The notes under the pieces: model-generated
The model's database searches: none
Seen by the model: only the letters and a program-made list of their open reading frames with translations
Told to the model about the DNA's origin: nothing
Source of the DNA: Rothia dentocariosa ATCC 17931
Lineage (GTDB): Bacteria; Actinomycetota; Actinomycetes; Actinomycetales; Micrococcaceae
Reading direction: 5' to 3'
DNA length: 64,000 nt
NCBI RefSeq assembly: GCF_000164695.2
Contig: NC_014643.1
Span: 1 to 64,000 of the forward strand
Made by a program: the position numbers and the translations under genes
In this document: in pieces, positions 57,901 to 64,000 of the stretch
Layout: every line of letters starts with the position of its first letter
Numbering within the stretch: position 1 is the first letter of the stretch

Positions 57901-58200
57901 GCACATCCGGGCGCCCTTGCCGTGCTAGGAACTGTTTCCGAACGCACCGCAATCACAAACGCGCTCATAGCCCAAGCTATTGAGCGGCAGAACCCTGTCT
58001 ATGTTTTTACCTCAGATGCAGGGTATCATCGACGCCTGCACTCGTACGCAGATAGTCTTGCCGTACTCGTTGGCCCCCATGAGCCTCAGCATCTTCGATT
58101 CTGCCTCGAAAAATACGTTCGAGTCATCATGCTGACCAGAGCACTCAGCAGCCTCTGCTCATCTGTGACGGAGTTGATGGATGGCTTGAAATGCTCATGA
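54931..58200 (+). CDS. FHA-FtsK/SpoIIIE ATPase, EssC/EccC-like, 5' part of a frameshifted gene
   Basis: A 1089-codon frame with the order of a type VII secretion EssC ATPase: an N-terminal beta-rich part, an FHA domain (about 98-190, GRSETRSGISLNDPYIKPRH), two membrane helices (about 222-263), an intervening domain, then FtsK ATPase module 1 with Walker A LLGGTTGAGKSQ near 645 and Walker B VVIVVDEF near 748. A second, degenerate module (VLGTVSERTAITNALI, no lysine) starts near 985. After about codon 1060 the frame leaves the family pattern. The -1 frame continues it (QQPLLICDGVDGWLEMLMRD) into the next ORF, so one base is missing, probably in the A-run at 58109-58113. No WXG100 gene is nearby. 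Confidence 0.8.
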   Translation: MKLRLFHTPDIADVSAQERLTDHDFYPSLLSLECSEQTSGAQVQHIISPSKNVYSVFSPSGDSTRLEDCVAAAAPLIHGAWIKPEQPSDERPASVSTLCVLRGPDAGRSFSLPRGLTVLGRSETRSGISLNDPYIKPRHAEFDASGSGVTLRVLEPEGTAQRTGSHARPKPQILQWNKPFMVGTSLCVICPPGKAPELLTPSHDSSPFTPVIVNPPAPRKLGMMLMTILLPLVAGVAFALFTGMWIFLLMSVASSLFMLMHFFGGRAENRGAAALVKSSAKQELERAQALPTAGTLLHAAAPDAARSPAVVLGYGPRLPYISGRNVRFEKISPHPQAPHYIPIPVPGLPHDVLLRAEHLHAYLVQLVAHARDTITVITDAEHAETPLYGALRSLGVCPRVFLHEGASQAHHILEKICDAAERPGTALSTSQEAGDDRLFIISASLVRSIPAALIKRAAQGARLCIVHMPIARGTIDSPRSASVFTHIPHLQVHTHGDYLESVQYLLRGNITDDTAHKITGSSQHAGLTPHEGIVQNHPLDLHDICATADGLSTDTYIRTLGALSAVQASSPPGSGHGTGSVHARTLAFSELTQQSTNLLYEQCLQRWEHNRYAEDIRCLLGATTEGFCDIGFTTHGPHWLLGGTTGAGKSQLLRSLILSAALRYSPERLGLILVDFKGSAGLGPLAELPHTLSLLSDFDVAAVRRALEFLRADVNRRELDLRNLGVNSYHDYLRLCASTGKTPQYPEVVIVVDEFRMLVESMPDAMTELMRIATIGRSLGIHLLLATQRPQGSISQDIRANIATNICLRVASAQDSYNLLGHEKAAHISASSPGAGYVSLPDGRILAFRAPLVDALPQQHADFQQIYRWESPGWVPLNEIPSVQQVPAEGEDKLLTRAVHSIRDLYLSSHKSPAFVDHSEQNSSSVAYTRARYTPIPQALPENFPLTRTLLDTDLHQILGSDGARRRGYLLGTVEIPQYGKRQPIRLDLEAHPGALAVLGTVSERTAITNALIAQAIERQNPVYVFTSDAGYHRRLHSYADSLAVLVGPHEPQHLRFCLEKYVRVIMLTRALSSLCSSVTELMDGLKCS

Positions 58201-59216
58201 GAGACCCCCAGACGGAGTCATATCTCTACGATGTATTGGCTCAAAGCTACCGTGAGGGCTACCAGGTTGTTTTTACCTCAGCTCTTCCTCTGCGAGGCAG
58301 GTTCAATTCGGTCGCATATTCAACCCTTCTCAGCCGCAGGTTTGTGGAATCGGATTTACTGCGCAAGTCTTCTAAGAGCTATCCTCTACCGAACGCCACA
58401 CATTTTGCGATCGAAGGCGGGCTCAATACCGCCCTTGTGGGCGATGTTCCTCTGGAAGCATCAACGTTGTGCCCTGTTGTGACCTCATGTGAAAATATCA
58501 TCGAGCTGCAATCGGGTAACTCCAACTTTTCATGCGATAAGTCGCTCTCACTCCGTCAGTTCCCGCAGACTTTTCCCATGCCACAGCTAGAGACAATCGT
58601 CATGTGGCATAGAGGCTACAACGCCCAGGGAACACATATATTGTGCGGCTACTCTCGTACGGGCGATCCTAGTTTTCTTCAGGCCAAGGAAGGCGTTTTT
58701 ATACCCGTTGTGGGTTCCCGTGCCTCAGGTAAAACGCATTTTCTTTCTGCGCTTCGAATGCTTAACCCGCATCTGGGAGCTCTCTACATCAATGGGAACA
58801 CCCCACCCGACGCCCAGAAAATTCGCCAGATGTGCAAGTCGGTACAAGATCCCGAGAAAACTCTGATTCTCATCGATGATCTTGCCTATATACCGACAGC
58901 CGCTCAGCAGGTGCTTCTTGAGCTCGGGCCGCGTTTCAGGGCTGTTTGGGTAGCATATACGCCATGGGCCCGGTGGCATTCATCCCCCATTTTGACGGCA
59001 CTTTCTGGATGCTCGCGAGCGGTTCTTTTGGCCCCTGCCTCTATCTCTGATGGGGACATTTGTTCTTTGCATGAGATCCCACGCGATATGTATACCGAGG
59101 GGATGTTACCGGCTGGGCGCGGAGCACTTGTGGATGCGGGCCGTGTACAGGCTTTTCAGGTTCCCGATGAGGTGTATCAGTCTGCACATAATGCCGTTCA
59201 GGCTTATCAAGAGTAA
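58191..59216 (+). CDS. 3' part of the frameshifted FHA-FtsK ATPase
   Basis: A 341-codon frame that is not an independent gene: it has no ribosome site, and its protein continues the second ATPase module of the upstream frame (LYDVLAQSYREGYQVVFTSA). It contains a third module with an intact Walker A (VVGSRASGKTHF, about 170-181) and Walker B (TLILIDDLAYI, near 225). The ending EVYQSAHNAVQAYQ is followed by TAA three bases from the end of the convergent membrane protein gene. Joined, the full protein would be about 1430 residues, the normal size of EssC-type ATPases. Confidence 0.75.
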   Translation: MLMRDPQTESYLYDVLAQSYREGYQVVFTSALPLRGRFNSVAYSTLLSRRFVESDLLRKSSKSYPLPNATHFAIEGGLNTALVGDVPLEASTLCPVVTSCENIIELQSGNSNFSCDKSLSLRQFPQTFPMPQLETIVMWHRGYNAQGTHILCGYSRTGDPSFLQAKEGVFIPVVGSRASGKTHFLSALRMLNPHLGALYINGNTPPDAQKIRQMCKSVQDPEKTLILIDDLAYIPTAAQQVLLELGPRFRAVWVAYTPWARWHSSPILTALSGCSRAVLLAPASISDGDICSLHEIPRDMYTEGMLPAGRGALVDAGRVQAFQVPDEVYQSAHNAVQAYQE

Positions 59217-59218
59217 AT

Positions 59219-59695
59219 TTATCGACCCGCATAACGGGATAATTCTCGTTCCTCTTCCTCAGTAACTTTGAGTGTATATTCTCGGGTTGCACGGGTGAAG
59301 AGGAGCGCGAATGCCGTTCCAGCTAAGAGAATTTCCACACAGTTAATCACTAAAAATGTTACGGCAGCAGCTTGTACTTCTGGGGTAAGACTAAAGTATA
59401 TGGAGAGGTTAGAAGCACCTACAAAAGCAGCACACAGGCTGATGAGCATCACCCAGACACGAGCATGTCCCTGATAGAAACGAACAGCACAGAACATGAT
59501 GCCTACCCCCAAAGCAACTTGAATGAGACTGTTGACGATACGATCTGCGTTCCTCTCAGAGTCATTCATGATGAAGGGTGCGATAATTCCGCGGTACACA
59601 AGCACGACGGCAAAAAATCCTAATATACCGGAGGTTATTTTTACAGTAATCGGTACGGTGATGCGTGCTTTCATCGTGTTGGTGGTCTTCCCCAT
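59219..59695 (-). CDS. Four-helix membrane protein, unknown
   Basis: A 158-residue protein with four hydrophobic helices (about 18-42, 56-72, 78-95 and 108-130), a basic N-terminus and an acidic cytosolic tail (KVTEEEERELSRYAGR). No family recognised. AAGGAGAG precedes the ATG. Its stop is three bases from the end of the convergent FHA-FtsK gene with no terminator between them, so the two transcripts overlap. Confidence 0.72.
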   Translation of the reverse strand: MGKTTNTMKARITVPITVKITSGILGFFAVVLVYRGIIAPFIMNDSERNADRIVNSLIQVALGVGIMFCAVRFYQGHARVWVMLISLCAAFVGASNLSIYFSLTPEVQAAAVTFLVINCVEILLAGTAFALLFTRATREYTLKVTEEEERELSRYAGR

Positions 59696-60106
59696 CGTAC
59701 TCTCCTTGCGGTGGGCTCAGATGCGAGGCTTATAGGCTTTTAATTCTAACTGGCAGTCGTTAAGCACGCATGGTCTGACGTTTTATGTCGTGCATTCGTA
59801 GAAGTTCACGTAATTTGCTCTTCTTTCATGATTTTTGAACATAGTTATAGGAGTTTCTTAAGTATTGAAACTTAGATACAAGGAGACCCTAAGTGATGCA
59901 AACCTCCAAGATTTTAAGATTTTTTTCGGAAAACCCCTTGTCAGAGAGGAATATCCATGCGAAAGTTGATAAGTCAAATTTTTGCACCACTCATTGACGT
60001 AAAGATTTGCCTACACGCACACAGAACAAGTTAAGTTATCGCTTGTTGTCAGCTACCGTGCAGTAGCGAAGCACGAGCAAACCATAAGATAGAAGGAGGT
60101 CCAGCT
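59696..60106. other. 411-base divergent region upstream of whiB1, no gene
   Basis: AT-rich non-coding DNA carrying the promoters of the membrane protein gene and whiB1. A TTGACG at 59994 could be a -35 element but I see no convincing -10. Nothing else is recognised. Confidence 0.45.
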
Positions 60107-60355
60107 GTGGATTGGCGTAGCCGTGCTGCTTGCTTGGATAAGGATCCAGAACTATTTTTCCCTGTTGGAAACACCGGGCCTGCTCTCTTGCAGATTGAAG
60201 AGGCAAAAACTGTTTGCCGCTCGTGCGAGGTTATTGACGTATGCCTCAAATGGGCTATCGAAACCGGTCAAGATTCTGGCGTTTGGGGAGGTACAAGCGA
60301 GGATGAGCGTCGTGCGATGAAACGTCGCGCCGCTCGTGCCCGCCGTGCTTCCTAA
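60107..60355 (+). CDS. whiB1: WhiB-family iron-sulfur regulator (WhiB1-like)
   Basis: An 82-residue 4Fe-4S transcription factor that binds region 4 of SigA. Four cluster cysteines are at 9, 37, 40 and 46 (CRSCEVIDVC), the GVWGG turn is at 58-62, and a basic DNA-binding tail (MKRRAARARRAS) follows. Size and sequence fit the WhiB1 group, which is essential and NO-sensitive in mycobacteria. A perfect AGGAGG lies seven bases before the GTG start. Monocistronic. Confidence 0.93.
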   Translation: MDWRSRAACLDKDPELFFPVGNTGPALLQIEEAKTVCRSCEVIDVCLKWAIETGQDSGVWGGTSEDERRAMKRRAARARRAS

Positions 60356-60378
60356 CTATAAGCGCGTATTCTCAAAGT

Positions 60379-60427
60379 AGAAGCCCGGTGTCACTCCTAC
60401 TTCCGGCAGGAGTGACACCGGGCTTCT
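60379..60427. terminator. 20-bp bidirectional terminator between whiB1 and pdtaS
   Basis: Arms 60379-60398 and 60408-60427 (AGAAGCCCGGTGTCACTCCT and its perfect complement) with a nine-base loop, between convergent genes. Confidence 0.88.
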
Positions 60428-60460
60428 GCTATTTTCTTCATACCAAAATGCTACGTTGTA

Positions 60461-62026
60461 CTAACTCAAGACGGCGTTGATAATAACGCGCGTGCCAGAA
60501 GGCTCATTCGCTTCCCAACGGATCGAGCCGTTAAGCTCACTGGCAACTAGAGTACGTACGATCTGCATTCCTAATCCTTCATGCTCCGCTGTAGGCCGAT
60601 ATGCATCCGCACCAGATTCTTCGATGGGGTCATCCCCCATACCTCTGCCGTTGTCCGTAATAATAACGGTCAGGGTATTATCCCCCTGCTCATTGATGTT
60701 TCGGCGCCCTTCAAGAGTCACACGCCCAGTTTCACCGTTCAGCCCATGCTCCACAGCATTTGCAACAACCTCGTTGATAACTAGGGCAAGCGGAGTGGCA
60801 AACTGACTAGGGAGTAACCCAAAGTGCCCCAAGAGCTCTGTATCTACGGTCTGCCCGGGAGAAGCGAGCTCGGCAGCAATATGGAATTGCCGCTCGATAA
60901 GCTCATCAAAATCTACACTCTGCGTTAACCCCTGCGATAGAGCTTCATGCACCGTTGCAATTGTAGCCACGCGTCGCATAGCTTGTTCCAGTCCCTGCTT
61001 TGCTTCAGGTGTTGTCATGCGCCGCGACTGCAACCGTAAAAGCGCCGAAACCGTTTGAAGATTATTCTTAACACGATGGTGAATCTCTCGGATTGTTGCA
61101 TCTTTTGTCATAAGCTCCAGCTCGCGACGACGCAGCTCAGTGACATCACGGCACAAAATAAGTGCACCACGACGTTCCAGCCGAAAAGTAGTACTATGCA
61201 CGAGTGGAATAGAGCGCATCGTTACTCGGGTGCGGCCAATCGTAAGTTCAGTACGTATATCCGCACGGCCCGCTAGAACGAGCTGCAAAGTCTCATCAGC
61301 TTCCTCCCCAGAAGGAAGCATATCTCGGGTAACATCCGCCAGGTTGAGGTTCTCAAGATGGTCACCTAGCCCCAAGCGCGCATACATTGAGTTTGCATTG
61401 GGTGAGGCCAAAACGACCTGCCCCTGTGGATTAATGACGATAATTCCATCAATGGCACGCGGATTACCACGAGTATTATTCTCCTGCGCCAGAGGATCAG
61501 GCCAAATACCGAGGTGAATCATCTCAAGCATATTCTCGGTAACCCAGTTATAGATTTCTTCAGCTTGAGATGATGCCCGCACTACAGTGGGAATCGTATG
61601 CATACTCAGAAGCGCAATAGTACGGCTATTACGCACTATTGGCACAAAGGTCACTTTCACTCCGGGGCGCATACTGGGCCCGGCTTCCATAACATGGTGA
61701 ACAATCTTCTGGGTATGCCAAGATTTACGTGCTTCATCGCAGATATTATCGTCCATCGTGTGATCCACAATATCGTGATGAAACAGAGTGTGAACGTTAG
61801 ACGGGCGCACATGTGCTATTGCTGAAAACCCGCTGGACGCCGACGGTCCAGAAACGCTATCCGGCCCGCTCCCATCAGCCACCACATAGTCAGTGGGGAA
61901 CCATACAACAAGGTCACTCTGAGCAATATCGGCAATAATCTGCCACTCCCCGATGATGAGGTGAATCCACTCGGTATCACCAGGACCGAAACCACCAGGG
62001 CTGAGATTACTCTCTGTAAAAGACAT
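60461..62026 (-). CDS. pdtaS: Sensor histidine kinase PdtaS
   Basis: A 521-residue cytosolic sensor kinase without membrane segments. It has an N-terminal GAF-like domain (about 25-170), a PAS domain (about 190-300, IDGIIVINPQGQVVLASPNA), then the HisKA_2 phospho-acceptor REIHHRVKNNLQTVSALLRL (His near 315) and a HATPase (NEVVANAVEHGL, ITDNGRGMGDD, GLGMQIVRTL). This is the PdtaS layout; its partner PdtaR is an RNA-binding ANTAR antiterminator, not encoded in the window. It is convergent with whiB1, a common actinobacterial neighbourhood. Confidence 0.94.
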   Translation of the reverse strand: MSFTESNLSPGGFGPGDTEWIHLIIGEWQIIADIAQSDLVVWFPTDYVVADGSGPDSVSGPSASSGFSAIAHVRPSNVHTLFHHDIVDHTMDDNICDEARKSWHTQKIVHHVMEAGPSMRPGVKVTFVPIVRNSRTIALLSMHTIPTVVRASSQAEEIYNWVTENMLEMIHLGIWPDPLAQENNTRGNPRAIDGIIVINPQGQVVLASPNANSMYARLGLGDHLENLNLADVTRDMLPSGEEADETLQLVLAGRADIRTELTIGRTRVTMRSIPLVHSTTFRLERRGALILCRDVTELRRRELELMTKDATIREIHHRVKNNLQTVSALLRLQSRRMTTPEAKQGLEQAMRRVATIATVHEALSQGLTQSVDFDELIERQFHIAAELASPGQTVDTELLGHFGLLPSQFATPLALVINEVVANAVEHGLNGETGRVTLEGRRNINEQGDNTLTVIITDNGRGMGDDPIEESGADAYRPTAEHEGLGMQIVRTLVASELNGSIRWEANEPSGTRVIINAVLS

Positions 62027-62179
62027 TGGGCTCTCCCAAGAAGTTGAATACGTCTAACCTATTCTACGGTTCAACCATGTTTTCTGGATATATGACGTGG
62101 AGAGTTTATAGTTTTTACGCCTTATTCATGCGCAATAGATCCTATTGTTACTTTTCGGTTTCGTATCCCGAGAAAAGGC

Positions 62180-63736
62180 TCACCTCAGTTTCCTAAGGCC
62201 CAACGATGTGTATAGCTTGCGAATCCCAACAATAAGCGGGCTTCTGGGCGCATATTCCAGAAGAGTCTGCCCACGAAACCATGCCCGATCCACGGTTTTC
62301 CGGTCATACGGTAAAAACCCCGAAATAGGGTTTCGCGGCCCAAAACGCTGCCAGGTATTCGCCAGTTCTCGTTCCGCGTCCCGTCCGGTTGCCTCAGCAC
62401 GAACCTTGTTAAGCCAGATATGAACCTTGGCAGTATCACGAAGCGTACAGGCACCTTCATGCATTTGGTCATACGCACGGATCGTTCGAGGGATACCGAT
62501 AATATCGGCGTTTCCCAGTAATACAATATGATCCGCCATTTCAAGAGCCGTTATAGCAGCACCATTGCGGCGGGGACCAGCCTGCGCAAAACCAAGCTCG
62601 GCATCTGACTCAAGACATGCTGCTGTGTCAAGAATAATGACATCATAGCGATGCGCAAGCCACTTTATACTATCGCGGAGCGCACGCGTTCGCAGCTCAG
62701 GCCAGCGATCGGGACGAGTTATACCGCTCAAAAAATCAAGATAATACTTTCCCACCCGCAGAGTGCTAATTGCCTCATCGCTAATCTGGGTGTCAAGCTG
62801 CCCACGCTCGATAAAATGACACAGCTGTGCGATACCAGAATAATCATCTAGAAGACCTAAAAGAGGACTTAATGAGGGGTTATAGGTATCGGCATCGACT
62901 AAGCATACACGCATCCCCTCAGCGGCAGCGCAGTTCGCTAGGTTAAGCGCTAAAGTGCTACGCCCCGGCGCTCCCCCTGTGCCCCAAACGGCAACAATAG
63001 TTCCTCGGTTTCCAGCTTCTACAGTGTCGTCTATTTGAGGCGCAGAAAACTGTGGATAGTATTGTCGGGGCGAATCTCTACGTTCGTTCAGAGTTGGCTG
63101 CTGCATATTACTTTCAAAGTGAGCAGAGGCTTCGTAACCTTCCTGAAGCTGCGACGCTTTTAATTGCTCTTGCGAAGGGCAAGACAATGGAAAATCCATG
63201 CTGCTTTGTTCAGTCTGGCTTCTATTCGGGTTTACTAGAGCATAGCCGTATCCAGAAGTATCGGGATGCAGGTATTCTCCTGACCCGTTGTAGAGATTCT
63301 GCGTATCATATCCGTAGTGTCCGGAATATCCCGAGTCGTACCCATACCCGTTCTCCGCTTTTTGAGGAGTTATGCCGAGTTCCTGTTCAGGCTCAGCAGA
63401 TGCCTCATCAAGTAGTTTTTCCACTACCGCTGGCAGTTGATGCGGTTCCGTATCTGTTGCAAGAGGCATAACAAGATCCGGAAGCGGAGTATCTTCAGGA
63501 ACCAAAGCAATAAATTTTACATCTGCTTCGTCCAGTTCGTGCAGAATAGATACGGTAGCTTCCTGGGGCAGACCCACGCTGAGGATAGCACACGCTATTC
63601 CGGCGTGGGCATAGCCTAAAGCATCCGCAAAAGTATGAGCGCTTCGAGCAACGCTAACACGCCCCCGTTGAGATTCGATAGCGTTCAGGATGGTACCGTC
63701 GTCTCCTAAAAGTACCAGAGGGATATTATGGATCAC
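62180..63736 (-). CDS. cpaE: TadZ/CpaE-like pilus-locus ATPase
   Basis: A 518-residue MinD/ParA-family protein of tad loci, thought to place the pilus machine. Residues 1-110 look like a receiver-type domain (PLVLLGDDGTILNAIES). A Tyr/Gly/Ser/Gln-rich linker (about 125-240) follows, then the P-loop domain with VWGTGGAPGRSTLALNLA near 250, where Arg replaces the Walker lysine as usual in actinobacterial TadZ, and DVIILDTAA. The GTG at 63736 directly follows the previous gene's TAA with AGGGG upstream. tadA, its usual neighbour, is 13 kb away. Confidence 0.85.
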   Translation of the reverse strand: MIHNIPLVLLGDDGTILNAIESQRGRVSVARSAHTFADALGYAHAGIACAILSVGLPQEATVSILHELDEADVKFIALVPEDTPLPDLVMPLATDTEPHQLPAVVEKLLDEASAEPEQELGITPQKAENGYGYDSGYSGHYGYDTQNLYNGSGEYLHPDTSGYGYALVNPNRSQTEQSSMDFPLSCPSQEQLKASQLQEGYEASAHFESNMQQPTLNERRDSPRQYYPQFSAPQIDDTVEAGNRGTIVAVWGTGGAPGRSTLALNLANCAAAEGMRVCLVDADTYNPSLSPLLGLLDDYSGIAQLCHFIERGQLDTQISDEAISTLRVGKYYLDFLSGITRPDRWPELRTRALRDSIKWLAHRYDVIILDTAACLESDAELGFAQAGPRRNGAAITALEMADHIVLLGNADIIGIPRTIRAYDQMHEGACTLRDTAKVHIWLNKVRAEATGRDAERELANTWQRFGPRNPISGFLPYDRKTVDRAWFRGQTLLEYAPRSPLIVGIRKLYTSLGLRKLR

Positions 63737-64000
63737 TTAGTTCCCCTCAGATTTATATTCAATAGGCACAAGGGTAACTTTTGTCTCTGATGACATGGCA
63801 TGCAGAATGTCCGGCAGCTTTTCGGATTCTATCCAAAGCTGTACATTGGCATGCCCGTTCGCACCCAAAACCCCTTCATCAACCGCAATAGTTGATATTT
63901 CTGCATTCTGAACAAGAGGTTTTTGTTCAGACTCAATATCCTCGTTTTTGCCTTCGCCCTCAGGCACTTTCTGCTTTTCCTTACCGGAGGAGATGACCCA
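63737..64000 (-). CDS. SAF-domain (CpaB/RcpC-like) protein, C-terminal part only
   Basis: The last 88 codons of a gene that enters from the right edge. The end (ISTIAVDEGVLGANGHANVQ, then LWIESEKLPDILHAMSS and VTLVPIEY) resembles the C-terminus of actinobacterial SAF-domain proteins found next to CpaE. A Lys/Glu-rich stretch (GKEKQKVPEGEGKNEDIES) precedes it. Its stop touches the cpaE start, so they are one operon. The SAF domain itself is outside the window, so the call rests on the tail and context. Confidence 0.65.
   Translation of the reverse strand, partial: WVISSGKEKQKVPEGEGKNEDIESEQKPLVQNAEISTIAVDEGVLGANGHANVQLWIESEKLPDILHAMSSETKVTLVPIEYKSEGN

Noticed and set aside
54931..60106. A full type VII secretion locus around the FtsK-like ATPase
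   Set aside because: No ~100-residue WXG protein, EsaA/EssB-like or mycosin gene is found on either strand nearby.

Overview
The window is chromosomal DNA from a high-GC Gram-positive bacterium (Actinomycetota) of moderate GC, roughly the low-to-mid 50s percent by eye. The gene content points to the Micrococcaceae and most closely to Rothia (R. dentocariosa/aeria type). The pointers are an HrdB-like SigA with a Lys/Ala-rich arm, WhiB1, PdtaS, SigR-RsrA, a 24-residue bL37, an OdhA E2-E1 fusion, DUF4191/DUF4192/DUF4190 proteins and a tmRNA tag reading AKSKRTDFALAA. The genus is an inference from remembered family features, not from a database search. No insertion sequence, prophage, CRISPR array, rRNA or tRNA gene was seen.

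Layout. 0-6 kb: 3'-truncated sigA, a DUF4192 protein, a PAC2 protein and leucyl aminopeptidase pepA. 6-14 kb: a lipoyl-metabolism stretch (lpdA, the two-lipoyl-domain E2 gene sucB/dlaT, lipB, lipA) with a membrane pseudokinase in the middle. 14-23.3 kb: DUF4191 and RDD membrane proteins, glnA, an AT-rich gap with possible gene remnants, a small lipoprotein, a GRP-type sugar transporter, two tandem ElaA-type acetyltransferases, budA, a HIT protein, an MBL-fold hydrolase and zur. 23.4-26.4 kb: znuABC, read toward zur and headed by a near-perfect Zur operator inside its promoter. 26.5-29 kb: two overlapping DUF21/CBS membrane proteins. 29-34 kb: odhA (2-oxoglutarate dehydrogenase E2-E1 fusion) and a GDSL-like protein. 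34-39 kb: bL37, sigR-rsrA and the aroA-rsgA-hisN run. 39-44.5 kb: tmRNA, smpB and prfB interleaved with three membrane proteins carrying low-complexity N-termini. 44.6-49.3 kb: a tad (Flp-type pilus) operon, tadA-tadB-tadC-pilin-tadE-tadE-tadG. 49.5-54.4 kb: a galactan synthesis and export cluster, glf-glfT2-wzm-wzt. 54.9-59.2 kb: an EssC/EccC-like FHA-FtsK ATPase gene split by a frameshift. 59.2-64 kb: a membrane protein, whiB1, pdtaS and the remaining tad genes cpaE/tadZ and a SAF (CpaB-like) gene cut by the window edge.

How the parts fit. LipB and LipA make the lipoyl cofactor carried by the E2 protein, LpdA re-oxidises it, and OdhA, which has no lipoyl domain of its own, must borrow those domains; the window therefore holds most of a hybrid PDH/ODH supercomplex plus its cofactor maturation. 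Zur and znuABC form a complete zinc-sensing and uptake unit. SmpB, tmRNA and RF2 are translation-rescue and termination partners. SigR-RsrA is a redox switch; a matching promoter lies in front of both sigR and sigA. The tad locus is in two blocks 13 kb apart, separated by the galactan and FHA-FtsK genes.

Most convergent gene pairs are separated by long perfect hairpins that probably terminate both ways. Five perfect DnaA boxes lie in three intergenic regions. The strongest candidates for something undescribed are the roughly 300-residue prion-like Q/N/S/Y/G tail on a DUF4190 membrane protein beside tmRNA-smpB, and the orphan four-module FHA-FtsK ATPase with no visible WXG100 partner.
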